Below, piece by piece: positions 16,791 through 25,775 of a DNA stretch of 47,372 nt. The stretch's first letter is position 1. The number at the start of each line of letters is the position of its first letter. Location: the NCBI GenBank assembly GCA_902608065.1, contig CACLMO010000001.1, positions 1 through 47,372 of the forward strand, in the 5' to 3' direction. A program made the translations under genes and the position numbers. Source of the stretch: an uncultured Pelagibacteraceae bacterium (GTDB lineage Bacteria; Pseudomonadota; Alphaproteobacteria; Pelagibacterales; Pelagibacteraceae). The notes under the pieces are model-generated. The model saw nothing but the letters and a program-made list of their open reading frames with translations, did not search any database and was not told where the DNA came from.

Positions 16791-17317
16791 ATATTTTCAC
16801 AACTAGTAATCCATAAGTCGTATACTGGATGATCAATAGATTGCAAAGTGGGACTAGACACAAAAGTCCAACCATTAAATAGAAAAACTTGGTTATTGTC
16901 TTTAGTTGAAGTATCTCTGACTTGAATATAAGCCACCGTATCAGAGGCATCTTTGCTTTCAGTTATTTGGCATTTGAATGCTTTGATTTCTAATGGACCG
17001 AAATACTCTTTTCCGCCTACCGCTATTCTAATTGAAGATGTTTTTGCAGTTATTTTATCTAAAGCTTTAAGGTTAATATAAACTTTATCATTATTTGTTT
17101 TGGTAGTTTGTTTCAATAAAACATTATCTTCGTCTGTAAGAAGACTCTTTTCTTCCATTTTTTCCAATTCATCTTTATCTTCTTCAAAAGTTGGTGATAA
17201 ATTTTCTAAATTAATTAATGGCACAGATTTAATTTCATCTTCAGAAAATGCCAAGATGTTATTAAATGAGATTAAAAGTAAAAAAAATAAAAATTTACTA
17301 GTATTTCCAAGTTTCAT
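16787..17317 (-). CDS. DUF2155 domain protein, exported
   Basis: 176 residues. An N-terminal signal peptide (MKLGNTSKFLFFLLLISFNN, probable cleavage near residue 23) is followed by an acidic linker and the DUF2155 domain (about 80-176): LDKITAKTSSIRIAVGG, YFGPLEIKAFKCQ, AYIQVRD, VFLFNGWTFVSSPTLQSIDHPVYDLW. The two cysteines fit those conserved in the family. Function is unknown. In Alphaproteobacteria this gene regularly follows an NDUFA12-like gene, as here, where it overlaps that gene by 20 bases. That association is suggestive but does not prove a role in complex I. Confidence 0.85.
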   Translation of the reverse strand: MKLGNTSKFLFFLLLISFNNILAFSEDEIKSVPLINLENLSPTFEEDKDELEKMEEKSLLTDEDNVLLKQTTKTNNDKVYINLKALDKITAKTSSIRIAVGGKEYFGPLEIKAFKCQITESKDASDTVAYIQVRDTSTKDNNQVFLFNGWTFVSSPTLQSIDHPVYDLWITSCENI

Positions 17318-17669
17318 ATTTCTTCATATCTTTTTTAGAATCAGAACTTAGAGAGCCTTCTGGTTTGTGGGCTTTAGATGTGCCTGTAAGATTCTCCTCA
17401 TGTTTTTTTTGCCATTTATATTTGCTCAAATTATCATCCGGTTTATTTCTAGTTAAAAAATGTATCCAAGAATGCCATTCGGCTGGAATTTTTGACGAAT
17501 CAATTCTATTTTTATAAATAACCCATCTTTTTCCATCTTTTTTGTTAGAATAATATTTGTTACCAAACTCATCTTTTCCAATAAATTTTCCCTTAATCAG
17601 AGTATATACAAAAGTTCCTAAGGTTTGCCTGTGCCACCATGTAAATATTTGTTTTAAAATACTATTCAT
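17298..17669 (-). CDS. NADH:ubiquinone oxidoreductase accessory subunit NDUFA12 family
   Basis: 123 residues, homologous to the mitochondrial complex I subunit NDUFA12 (B17.2), a supernumerary subunit found in Alphaproteobacteria. Diagnostic parts are FIGKDEFGNKYYSNK, KRWVIYKNRIDSSKIPAEWHSWIH and the C-terminal AHKPEGSL. It is expected to sit on the matrix (cytoplasmic) arm of complex I. It is the first gene of a two-gene minus-strand unit with the DUF2155 gene. This family is one of the better lineage markers in the window. Confidence 0.9.
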   Translation of the reverse strand: MNSILKQIFTWWHRQTLGTFVYTLIKGKFIGKDEFGNKYYSNKKDGKRWVIYKNRIDSSKIPAEWHSWIHFLTRNKPDDNLSKYKWQKKHEENLTGTSKAHKPEGSLSSDSKKDMKKYETWKY

Positions 17670-17700
17670 GAAATTTATTTATCTACTTAAAAAAATTCAC

Positions 17701-17715
17701 ACAATTAAAAATTGT
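17701..17715. repeat. 15-base perfect inverted repeat in a divergent intergenic region
   Basis: ACAATT AAA AATTGT lies between the NDUFA12-like gene (-) and the TSCPD-domain gene (+). It could be an operator, but in such AT-rich DNA a palindrome of this size can arise by chance. No GC base other than the outer C/G pair supports a stem. Confidence 0.25.
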
Positions 17716-17731
17716 AAATAATTTATTAGAC

Positions 17732-17761
17732 TTCAAATATATTTAGTATATATCATATAAA
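17732..17761 (+). promoter_or_regulatory. Candidate promoter of the TSCPD-domain gene
   Basis: TTCAAA at 17732-17737 and TATAAA at 17756-17761 are separated by 18 bases. A Shine-Dalgarno-like AAGGA at 17794-17798 is nine bases before the ATG at 17808, giving a leader of about 40 bases. The ribosome binding site is clearer than the promoter. Confidence 0.35.
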
Positions 17762-17807
17762 TGTCCCGTTATATAAAAAATAACCAAATTTTTAAGGATT
17801 TATAATA

Positions 17808-18659
17808 ATGTCTAAATATTTAGTCGAAACCTTTTATACATGTACATTTAAAATTGTGCATAAACTTGATGAATTGAATGAAAAAAATCTTTCTGAGCTT
17901 GAAAATAGAAATGATGGTAAAGTTGAAATAATCGATGTTAAATTAAATAATAGGAAAACTAGAACTGATGTCAAAGAACAAAATACCACTTCCGATTCTA
18001 ATACGAAAGATTTTTCTAACTTATCATCTATTGTAAACGAAAAAATTGTTTCCTCTGATAATTTATCTAACAAAGAAAATTTGAATAAAAAGCAAATGGA
18101 GCCTCAAAGAATAATTAAACAAAATAATAATAGATCAAAAATGCCAGATAGAAGAAAGGGCTATATTCAAAAAGTCACTATAGGAGATCACAAAGTCTAT
18201 TTACATACAGGAGAATATGATGATGGCAGAGTTGGCGAAATTTTTATTGATACCAATAAAGAAGGTGAATTAGTTAAAGCATTAATGAATAATTTTGCAA
18301 TAGCTATCTCTTTAGGTCTTCAATATGGAGTACCTCTTGATGAATTTGTTGATGCGTTTATTGAAACTAAATTTGAACCATCAGGAGAAATTAAGGGTAA
18401 TGATAGAATATTAAATGCTTCTTCAATTTTAGATTACATTTTCCGTGAATTAGCAATATCTTATTTAAATAGAGAAGATCTTGCCCACACTCCTTCTATT
18501 AGCAAAACAGGCGATAAAAAAATTACAGCTGATGATGATGATGATACCTTCTTAAAATTAGTGAAAGATATAACTAGCAAAGGTTTTGTTAGAAGCAACT
18601 ATAAAGATAAACTCATCGACTTAAGTAATGTCAGAATTAATTTGAAAAGTAAAAAATAA
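17808..18659 (+). CDS. Stand-alone NrdJ-type C-terminal (TSCPD) domain protein
   Basis: 283 residues. Residues about 113-226 closely resemble the C-terminal end of class II (B12-dependent) ribonucleotide reductase Nrd[69 protein letters not shown]. The catalytic barrel and active-site cysteines of a reductase are absent. The first 50 residues ([29 protein letters not shown]) form a separate conserved-looking module, joined by a 60-residue Asn/Ser/Lys-rich linker. An acidic run ADDDDDTF comes near 241. It may act like NrdJb of split reductases or be a regulator with its own role. It has its own promoter and a clear ribosome binding site. Confidence 0.8.
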   Translation: MSKYLVETFYTCTFKIVHKLDELNEKNLSELENRNDGKVEIIDVKLNNRKTRTDVKEQNTTSDSNTKDFSNLSSIVNEKIVSSDNLSNKENLNKKQMEPQRIIKQNNNRSKMPDRRKGYIQKVTIGDHKVYLHTGEYDDGRVGEIFIDTNKEGELVKALMNNFAIAISLGLQYGVPLDEFVDAFIETKFEPSGEIKGNDRILNASSILDYIFRELAISYLNREDLAHTPSISKTGDKKITADDDDDTFLKLVKDITSKGFVRSNYKDKLIDLSNVRINLKSKK

Positions 18660-18662
18660 ATT

Positions 18663-20456
18663 TTACTTTTTTTTCTCTAAAACCTTAATATTTAATTCTT
18701 TAAGTTGTTTTTCGCTTGGAGAAGATGGGGCTCCCATAAGTAAATCTTCTGCATTTTGGTTCATTGGAAATAAGGTTATTTCTCTAATATTGGATTTGTT
18801 CGCTAGTAACATAACTATACGATCAATACCAGGAGCCATACCTCCATGAGGAGGAGCTCCGTAAGATAATGCTTTGATCATACCTTCAAATTTTTCATCC
18901 ACTTGCTTTTTTAAATAGCCAACTTTAGAAAAAACCTTGTACATTAAATCGGGTAAATGATTTCTTATAGCTCCAGATGATAGTTCGTAACCATTACAAA
19001 CTAAATCATATTGATACGCAAGTATTTCAAGGGGATCGGTTTTATCAAAATCTGTTAAACTAGTCTGCGGCATTGAAAAAGGATTATGGCTAAAATCTAT
19101 CTTTTTTTCTTCCTCATTAAATTGATACATTGGAAAATCGACTATCCAACAAAATTCATATTTATTATCTTCTATAAGACCAAGTTCTTTTCCTAATCTT
19201 TGTCTTGCAAGTCCAGAAATCTTTTCAACATTCATTTGTTTATCACAAGAAAAGAAAACTGAATCTTTGTCTTTTAATTTGCAAATTTTTATAATTTCTC
19301 CTAAAGCTTTTTCAGAAAAAAATTTTGCTATAGGTCCCTTTCCTTTTAAACTTTCTTTTTCTTTTTCTATTGTAATATAACCTAATCCTTTTCCTCCTTC
19401 TTCTTTAGACCAATTATTTAAATCGTCGAAAAAGCTTCTTGGTTTAGACGATGAATTTGGAGCAGGTATTGCTCTAACTATAGCTCCTTTATCAATTAAT
19501 TTTTTAAATATATCTAATTTAACATCTTCTCTTTTTATTATTTCAGTGACATCTGCTATTTCTATGGGATTTCTTAAATCCGGTTTATCCGTACCATATT
19601 TTATCATTGAATCTTTAAACTTGATTCTTTTGAAAGGTGTTTTTGAGATAATTTTATTTTTTCCGAATTTACTAAATAATTCATAAAAAATAGGTTCGAT
19701 CATTTTTAAAATATCTTCCTGCTCAACAAATGACATTTCAATATCTAGTTGATAATGTTCCCCTGGGCTTCTGTCAGCTCTACCATCTTCATCTCTAAAA
19801 CAAGGAGCTATTTGGAAATATTTGTCAAAACCAGATATCATGACCATTTGTTTAAATTGCTGAGGTGCTTGAGGTAAAGCATAAAACTTACCTGGATGTA
19901 GTCTACTTGGAACCAAAAAATCTCTAGCACCTTCTGGACTCGATGCAGTTAATATTGGAGTTTGAAATTCCATAAAACCTTTTTTAATCATATTATCTCT
20001 AATGAAAGAAATTATCTTTGATCTTAAAATAATATTGTCATGCATTTCGTGACGTCTTAAATCTATAAATCTATACTTTAATCTAGTCTCTTCGGGATAA
20101 TCTTGTTCTCCAAAAACAGGTAAAGGTAAATCTTTGGCTGCTGATAAAACTTTAAAAGAGGATACTGCCACTTCTATTTTTCCAGTAGGTAACTCTTTAT
20201 TAATTGTGTCGGGAGATCTTTTTACTACTTTTCCCACAACACATACTACAGATTCTGGTTTTACTTTTTCTATTTCTTTAAAAAAATTACTAGTATTTTC
20301 TGTAACGCACTGTGTTAACCCATAATGATCTCTTAAATCAAAAAAAAGAAGATTACCGTGGTCCCTTTTTCTGTGTATCCATCCTGAAATTTTAACAGTT
20401 TTGCCAGAATCTTTTTCAGTTAATTCTGAACATGTATGAGTTCTATATTTATGCAA
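18663..20456 (-). CDS. aspS: Aspartyl-tRNA synthetase
   Basis: 597 residues, bacterial-type class II synthetase. It has an OB-fold anticodon domain ([20 protein letters not shown]), class II motif 2 in [20 protein letters not shown], the bacterial GAD insertion (about 290-420) and motif 3 ([15 protein letters not shown]). The [12 protein letters not shown] form is the alphaproteobacterial variety. Many such enzymes are non-discriminating and also charge tRNA-Asn for amidation by GatCAB; that is inference here. It is convergent with the TSCPD gene, with 3 bases between them, and follows hdaA by 19 bases. Confidence 0.97.
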   Translation of the reverse strand: MHKYRTHTCSELTEKDSGKTVKISGWIHRKRDHGNLLFFDLRDHYGLTQCVTENTSNFFKEIEKVKPESVVCVVGKVVKRSPDTINKELPTGKIEVAVSSFKVLSAAKDLPLPVFGEQDYPEETRLKYRFIDLRRHEMHDNIILRSKIISFIRDNMIKKGFMEFQTPILTASSPEGARDFLVPSRLHPGKFYALPQAPQQFKQMVMISGFDKYFQIAPCFRDEDGRADRSPGEHYQLDIEMSFVEQEDILKMIEPIFYELFSKFGKNKIISKTPFKRIKFKDSMIKYGTDKPDLRNPIEIADVTEIIKREDVKLDIFKKLIDKGAIVRAIPAPNSSSKPRSFFDDLNNWSKEEGGKGLGYITIEKEKESLKGKGPIAKFFSEKALGEIIKICKLKDKDSVFFSCDKQMNVEKISGLARQRLGKELGLIEDNKYEFCWIVDFPMYQFNEEEKKIDFSHNPFSMPQTSLTDFDKTDPLEILAYQYDLVCNGYELSSGAIRNHLPDLMYKVFSKVGYLKKQVDEKFEGMIKALSYGAPPHGGMAPGIDRIVMLLANKSNIREITLFPMNQNAEDLLMGAPSSPSEKQLKELNIKVLEKKK

Positions 20457-20475
20457 AGTGATTCCTTTTTAAAAT

Positions 20476-21135
20476 TTATATCATGTTTAATACTTCTTTA
20501 ATCAATTTTAAACCAAATGGACTACCCTTTTTTAAAGAATACTTATCTAAAATTAAAATAAATTGAGATATTTTTTCATATGATCTATCTATTCTTTTTA
20601 TAATGTAATCTATATGTTTTTTCTCAACTTTTATCTGTTTATCAGAAAAGTTTTTTGCAAGTATTACACTTAACAGATCATCACTTGGAAGTTTTATTCC
20701 AATACTAAGAACACTACTAATTCTAGATCTTAAATCAGGTAATTTAAAATTATACTTGTTAATCGGATCTCTTGATGTGATTAGAAGATATTTATTATCT
20801 TGCATAGCAGCATTCCAAATAGAAAATAATAAGTTTTCAGAAACTTTTTCATCCAAATTATCAATGATTAAGGCTTCTTTAGTTTTAAATTTAAAAAAAA
20901 TTTTGTCATCTAGTAAGTTTGATTGAATTTGCAAAGTTGATGTTTTTTTCTTTAATATTGATGAAAGATGTGACTTTCCCGATCCTGCTGGACCAAAAAT
21001 ATTAACTATTCTTCTAATCCATTTTGGCCAACTGTTTATGAAATCATAGGCCTCCTGATTGCTAGATGATACGTAATAATCTTCTTTGAGATAAGCATTA
21101 TCCACTGGAAATTTTAAAATTAATTGATCAGCCAT
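20476..21135 (-). CDS. hdaA: DnaA-related regulatory ATPase, Hda/HdaA family
   Basis: 219 residues from ATG 21135 (MADQLILKFPVDN), which overlaps the upstream stop by 8 bases; an upstream ATG at 21171 would add 12 atypical residues and a longer overlap. It is a DnaA-like AAA+ domain without the DNA-binding domain: Walker A GPAGSGKS at 48-55, Walker B region ALIIDNLDE, and DLRSRISS of the sensor region. The N-terminal QLILKFP fits the clamp-binding motif of Hda. It is expected to stimulate ATP hydrolysis by DnaA after initiation. Position upstream of aspS and next to purM-purN is typical of Alphaproteobacteria. Confidence 0.88.
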   Translation of the reverse strand: MADQLILKFPVDNAYLKEDYYVSSSNQEAYDFINSWPKWIRRIVNIFGPAGSGKSHLSSILKKKTSTLQIQSNLLDDKIFFKFKTKEALIIDNLDEKVSENLLFSIWNAAMQDNKYLLITSRDPINKYNFKLPDLRSRISSVLSIGIKLPSDDLLSVILAKNFSDKQIKVEKKHIDYIIKRIDRSYEKISQFILILDKYSLKKGSPFGLKLIKEVLNMI

Positions 21136-22210
21136 TGTCACGAAGTTCCCAATAACCTTGATTATTAACAAGCTGATAATTGAATCTCAATAACTCATTT
21201 TTAAGTTTTTTAGGATTACCATAGTAATATATTTTAAAAATTGAATTATTTATATCAAATTTTTCTAGAATAGAATTATCAATTATACTTATTTCATAAA
21301 ATATTTTTTTCAACCTATCTAAATCTTGAAGTTTTTTATGATTAAATTTAATTTTAATTGTTAATGGAATTGCAACATTTATAATATTTTCTCCTTTCCA
21401 AAGGTCATTGATTTGCATTTTTAATTTTATTAAAATTGAATTTAATTTTTCTTCATCCTGTAAATTGTTAAGACTATATGAAAAATTTTTTCCTATTTTG
21501 TTATCATTAAAATTGCATTTAAGAAAAACATTTAATTTTTTTTCCTGAAAAAACATTAGTGCAAAAATATAATTTTTTGTATCATATTTTTTAACAAGGT
21601 TTTTAAGTTCAAATTCTTCTAATTGATTCTTCATTTTTTTTATTTTTGATATATCGTCAAGATCTTCTAGTGGAAGTATAAAATTTATTGACTCATTATT
21701 TATTTTAAATGTTGTCCAATTTTTATAAAAATAATTATCATTAAAATCTAAGAATTCTTCATCTACAAAAAGAATTGGAAAAAAGACAGCAGAAATATTT
21801 TTTGGTTCAGTAAAAGAAATATTATTACTTCCTAATAATTTTTTAACTTTTGCTTCATTGTAAACTATTTTAAGATTTGCTTCATATTTTTCATTTCGAT
21901 AATTTTCTTCCAATATTTGAAAACTTTTTATTAAATTTTTAATTTGTTTCAAATTCATGTTATCCAACTTATTTAAATCTCTTGATAATAAAATTTTAGA
22001 AGCGAGCATTTTAAAGGAATCTTTGAAAGCTTTATTTATATACCTGTCTCTTGAAAAATTTACATCAATATGTCCTTCAACTTTAACGTCGTTAACTACA
22101 AAAACATTTTCATCTGAATAACTTTTTGAAAATAAAAATAATAAAAATATAGTTGCCGTTAAAATAATAAAAATATATTCTCTTGTTTTGTTAATTAAAT
22201 TTTTAAACAT
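21128..22210 (-). CDS. DUF2066-like exported protein
   Basis: 360 residues. An N-terminal hydrophobic segment (about 12-31, ending FSKSYSDEN) looks like a signal peptide or anchor. The rest alternates helices and strands, is rich in lysine and asparagine, and has no obvious catalytic motif. Length, signal peptide, the early VKVEGHIDVNFSRDRYINKAF segment and the location (between purM and hdaA, divergent from purM by 14 bases) fit the DUF2066 family of Proteobacteria. Function is unknown. Assignment depends strongly on context. Confidence 0.65.
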   Translation of the reverse strand: MFKNLINKTREYIFIILTATIFLLFLFSKSYSDENVFVVNDVKVEGHIDVNFSRDRYINKAFKDSFKMLASKILLSRDLNKLDNMNLKQIKNLIKSFQILEENYRNEKYEANLKIVYNEAKVKKLLGSNNISFTEPKNISAVFFPILFVDEEFLDFNDNYFYKNWTTFKINNESINFILPLEDLDDISKIKKMKNQLEEFELKNLVKKYDTKNYIFALMFFQEKKLNVFLKCNFNDNKIGKNFSYSLNNLQDEEKLNSILIKLKMQINDLWKGENIINVAIPLTIKIKFNHKKLQDLDRLKKIFYEISIIDNSILEKFDINNSIFKIYYYGNPKKLKNELLRFNYQLVNNQGYWELRDNG

Positions 22211-22224
22211 TAAAATAATTCTTC

Positions 22225-23262
22225 ATGAAAAAACTCTATAATACTTATAAAAAAAGCGGTGTTAATATGGCAGCCGCTGATAAATTAGTAAATTACATAT
22301 CTAAAATATCAAAAAAAACTTACAAAAAGAATACTGAAACAAAATCTTTCAATAATATAGGCAGTTTTGGATCAATTTTTAATTTTTCTCAAATGAAAAT
22401 GAAAAATCCTCTTATTGTTTCATCCACAGATGGTGTTGGGACTAAAATTGAAGTCGCAAATCAAATCAAAAGGTATCATACTATTGGCATAGACTTAGTT
22501 GCCATGTGTGTTAATGATTTAATAGTTCAAGGAGCTAAACCAGTTTTTTTCTTAGATTATATTGCTGTCAATAAAATACAGTTAAATAAAATTAAAAAAA
22601 TTTTAAATGGTATAGTCTCTGGATGTAAATTATCTGGATGCGCATTAATCGGCGGGGAAACTGCAGAGATGCCTGGAACTTATGGAAAAAATAAATTTGA
22701 TCTAGCAGGATTTGCCGTAGGTTTAGTAGAAAAAAAAAATTTACTCACAAAAAATAAAATAAAATCAAATGATGTTGTTTTAGCGATTCCTTCATCAGGA
22801 TTACATTCAAATGGTTTCTCATTGATCAGACATATTTTAAAAAGAAAAATTATTTCTAATTTACCCAAAAAGATAAAGGTCGAATTAATTAAACCAACCA
22901 AAATTTACGTAAAGGAAATTAATAAAATTACTGAAAAAAAATTAATTAATGGATGCGCAAATATAACGGGAGGAGGATTAGTCAATAATGTGCTGAGAGT
23001 TATTCCTGAAAATTTATGTCTTAATTTAGATTTATCAAAAATTAAAATTAAACCCATATTTAAATGGATTAAAAAAAATAAAATACAAGATTCAGAAATG
23101 TTAAAAACTTTTAACTGTGGTGTAGGATTTTGTTTAGTAGCAAAAAAACAAAACGTTGAAAATATTAAAAAAATATTTCCTATGAATTATAAACCATATC
23201 AAATAGGCTTTATTTCAAAAGAAAAAAAGAAATTTAAAATATTTGGTAAATTAAAATGGTAA
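22225..23262 (+). CDS. purM: Phosphoribosylformylglycinamidine cyclo-ligase (AIR synthetase)
   Basis: 345 residues, complete PurM. It starts YNTYKKSGVNMAAADKLV and shows STDGVGTKIEVA, GIDLVAMCVNDLIVQGAKP, GCALIGGETAEMPG, SSGLHSNGFSLIR and ITGGGLVNNVLRVIPE. It closes the imidazole ring to form AIR in purine synthesis. It overlaps purN by seven bases, so the two are one operon. The third relevant purine gene here, purF, is 18 kb away. Confidence 0.97.
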   Translation: MKKLYNTYKKSGVNMAAADKLVNYISKISKKTYKKNTETKSFNNIGSFGSIFNFSQMKMKNPLIVSSTDGVGTKIEVANQIKRYHTIGIDLVAMCVNDLIVQGAKPVFFLDYIAVNKIQLNKIKKILNGIVSGCKLSGCALIGGETAEMPGTYGKNKFDLAGFAVGLVEKKNLLTKNKIKSNDVVLAIPSSGLHSNGFSLIRHILKRKIISNLPKKIKVELIKPTKIYVKEINKITEKKLINGCANITGGGLVNNVLRVIPENLCLNLDLSKIKIKPIFKWIKKNKIQDSEMLKTFNCGVGFCLVAKKQNVENIKKIFPMNYKPYQIGFISKEKKKFKIFGKLKW

Positions 23263-23819
23263 ATAAAATAAGAACATGTATTTTCATATCTGGAAATGGA
23301 TCTAATCTTAATTCAATAATAAAAAGTTCTAGAGATTATAATTTTCCAATAAAAGTTGAGCTAATAATATCAAATAATTCAAAAGCAAAAGGATTGTTAT
23401 ATGCAAAAAAATATTCTATTCCATATAAAATTTTTTCATCTCATAATAAGAGTGAATTCGAAAGAAATTGCTTAGAAGAAATTAAGAAAAGAAAAATTAA
23501 ATTTTTATGCTTGGCTGGTTTTATGAAAGTATTATCAAATAATTTTATAAAGAAATTTGGTCATAAAATTATTAATATTCATCCGTCTTTATTACCTAAA
23601 TATAAAGGTCTTAACACTCACAAAAGAGTTTTAAAAAATAAAGAAAAATTTTCTGGTTGCACAGTTCATTTTGTTACATCTAAATTGGATTCTGGAAAAA
23701 TTATATCACAAAAAAAAATTTTAATTGATAGTGGTGAAACTGAAAAATCACTAAAAATGAAAATATTAAGACATGAACATCGTCTCTATCCTCAATCTAT
23801 AATATCAATATTTAAATAA
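23256..23819 (+). CDS. purN: Phosphoribosylglycinamide formyltransferase
   Basis: 187 residues, formyl-THF-dependent GAR transformylase. It begins with FISGNGSNLNSII, and the catalytic block IINIHPSLLPKYKGLNTHKR contains the Asn-His pair; the catalytic aspartate is in TSKLDSGKIISQ. It transfers the formyl group to GAR, the step two before PurM in the pathway. Second gene of purM-purN. The stop is 6 bases from the convergent ndk stop. Confidence 0.96.
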   Translation: MVNKIRTCIFISGNGSNLNSIIKSSRDYNFPIKVELIISNNSKAKGLLYAKKYSIPYKIFSSHNKSEFERNCLEEIKKRKIKFLCLAGFMKVLSNNFIKKFGHKIINIHPSLLPKYKGLNTHKRVLKNKEKFSGCTVHFVTSKLDSGKIISQKKILIDSGETEKSLKMKILRHEHRLYPQSIISIFK

Positions 23820-23825
23820 TTTTTA

Positions 23826-24230
23826 TTAGAAGAAAAAATCTATCTCTATTTTACCGTTTTCAACGCTATCTGAACCATGAACAGAATTTTTATCTATAGA
23901 CACTCCATACATTTTCCTTAGGGTTCCCTCTGCGGCCTTTGTTGGATCAGTTGCACCCATTAATTCTCTGTTTTTTAATACAGCATTTTCTCCTTCCAAA
24001 ATCATTACAACTATTGGCCCTGATGATAAATAATTACAAAGATCGTTATAAAATGGCTTGGTCTGATGTACTTTATAAAATTCCGAAGCCTCTTCTCTTG
24101 AAATTTTAACTTTTTTACTTTTTAAAATCTTTAAATTATTTTTTTCAAAAAAACTTTTTATTTCACTTTCAAGATTTCTTTCAACAGCATCAGGTTTAAT
24201 TATTGAAAGAGTTTGCTCTAAACTACTCAT
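23826..24230 (-). CDS. ndk: Nucleoside diphosphate kinase
   Basis: 134 residues. Family features are TLSIIKPDAVERN at the start, the MGATDPTKAAEGTLR block, and the phosphorylated histidine H118 in NSVHGSDS. The normal end is slightly shortened, finishing KIEIDFFF. It equilibrates nucleoside tri- and diphosphates. The gene overlaps the 3' end of pepA by eight bases, so the two are probably transcribed together from the pepA promoter. Confidence 0.96.
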   Translation of the reverse strand: MSSLEQTLSIIKPDAVERNLESEIKSFFEKNNLKILKSKKVKISREEASEFYKVHQTKPFYNDLCNYLSSGPIVVMILEGENAVLKNRELMGATDPTKAAEGTLRKMYGVSIDKNSVHGSDSVENGKIEIDFFF

Positions 24231-25698
24231 AATTATCTTCTACAAATTTATTTAGTAGTCTAACTCCATATCCAGTTGCACCTCCTGGATTTAAGGCACC
24301 ACCATATTTTGAAAATGCCATTCCAGCTATATCAAGATGGGCCCAAGGTGTTTTATTAATAATAAATCTTTGCAAAAATTGAGCTGCAGTAATTGAACCA
24401 GCACCACCTACATAATTTATATTTTGCATATCAGCAGTTTTGGAGTTCATAAGTTTATCGAAATTTTTGTGTAATGGTAATCTCCATACTTTTTCATCAA
24501 CTTTTTTCCCAGCGTCAAAAATCTGTTTTGACAGCTTGTCATCATTTGAGAAAAGTCCAGCGTATTCTGAACCTAAACAAACAATTATAGCACCTGTTAA
24601 AGTTGCTAAATCAACAATCAGATTAGGTTTAAATTTTTTTTCTGTAAAAGTTATAGCATCTGCCAATACCAATCTTCCTTCTGCATCTGTATTTAGTACT
24701 TCTATAGTTTTTCCACTATAAGATTTTACAATATCTCCAGGTCTTTGAGCATTTCCTCCAGGCATATTCTCAACTAACCCGACAACTCCTACTGCATTTA
24801 TTTTTGCTTTTCTCAATGCAAAATTTTTCATCAATCCTACTACAACTGCAGAGCCTGCCATATCATATGTCATGTCTTCCATAAATCTTGCAGGTTTTAA
24901 AGAAATACCTCCAGTATCAAAACAAACACCTTTTCCTACAAACGCTAAAGGTTTTGATTTAGATTTATTTCCGTTCCATTCGATGGTCACAAGATAAGAT
25001 CCTCTTATGCTTCCCTGTCCTACCCCAACTAAAGCATTACAACCTAATTTTTTTAATTTTTTTTGATCGTATACAGTAATTTTTAATCCATATTTTTTTA
25101 ATTGGACCAATCTTCTTGCATATTCGTCTGGATGTAAAATGTTTCCAGGCTCAGAGACTAAATCTCTAGTTAAAAACACTCCTGATTTTATTGCATCATT
25201 ATATTTATACTTTTTTTCAATTTTATCTTTATGGGATGTAATTATTTTACAAATTATATTTTTTTTAGAATTTTTCTTATCTAAAGTTTTATATATATCA
25301 AAAGTATAACTTTTTAAGGTGAAACCAAAAATAAATTCTGAAGAAAAATTAACTATTTCTTCTTTTTCAAGATCTAAACTGTCAATATATATATCAATCT
25401 TTTTAATACTTTTAAAATTTTTTAAATAGGAATAAAAAATTCCACCTTTTTCTTCTGGATAATAGGTCTCATACTTTTTTTTGACTTTTATTATAAAGCA
25501 TTTTTGTTTAGCAGATATGTCTAAAGAACTAATTTCTTCTTCACTTTTTTTATCCTTTAATGTGCTGAGATATGAATCTATTTTCTTGATAGCTTCTTTA
25601 GACAGAACATTTTTCTTGTCCCTGAAATGAAATCTGTCATTAACAAATATAGCAAAAGCTTCGCTATCTGGACTCAAACTGCTTGCAAAACTCAACAT
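24223..25698 (-). CDS. pepA: Leucyl aminopeptidase (cytosol aminopeptidase, M17)
   Basis: 491 residues. The N-terminal half is a divergent macrodomain-like region; the C-terminal half is the M17 catalytic domain with VGKGVCFDTGGISLKPA, DMAGSAVVVG and the signature NTDAEGRLVLADA that carries metal ligands. It is a di-metal exopeptidase that also serves as a DNA-binding protein in some bacteria; nothing here tests the latter. A strong ribosome binding site (AAAGGA) precedes ATG 25698. It is divergent from lptF. Confidence 0.95.
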   Translation of the reverse strand: MLSFASSLSPDSEAFAIFVNDRFHFRDKKNVLSKEAIKKIDSYLSTLKDKKSEEEISSLDISAKQKCFIIKVKKKYETYYPEEKGGIFYSYLKNFKSIKKIDIYIDSLDLEKEEIVNFSSEFIFGFTLKSYTFDIYKTLDKKNSKKNIICKIITSHKDKIEKKYKYNDAIKSGVFLTRDLVSEPGNILHPDEYARRLVQLKKYGLKITVYDQKKLKKLGCNALVGVGQGSIRGSYLVTIEWNGNKSKSKPLAFVGKGVCFDTGGISLKPARFMEDMTYDMAGSAVVVGLMKNFALRKAKINAVGVVGLVENMPGGNAQRPGDIVKSYSGKTIEVLNTDAEGRLVLADAITFTEKKFKPNLIVDLATLTGAIIVCLGSEYAGLFSNDDKLSKQIFDAGKKVDEKVWRLPLHKNFDKLMNSKTADMQNINYVGGAGSITAAQFLQRFIINKTPWAHLDIAGMAFSKYGGALNPGGATGYGVRLLNKFVEDNYE

Positions 25699-25775
25699 TT
25701 TTCCTTTCTTTTAACGTATAAATTGAATTCTATTCGAAGTTGTTTTATTAACTATAATATAACAATTAAAACGTA
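25699..25775. promoter_or_regulatory. Divergent promoter region pepA / lptF
   Basis: These 77 bases lie between divergent starts. On the plus strand a perfect TATAAT is at 25753-25758, which would place initiation about 10 bases before the lptF ATG. I see no good -35 element at the matching distance. The minus strand has the AAAGGA ribosome binding site of pepA close to 25708. Confidence 0.4.

Noticed and set aside
24440..24721. 93-codon plus-strand ORF within pepA
   Set aside because: Antisense to the M17 catalytic domain; no independent support.
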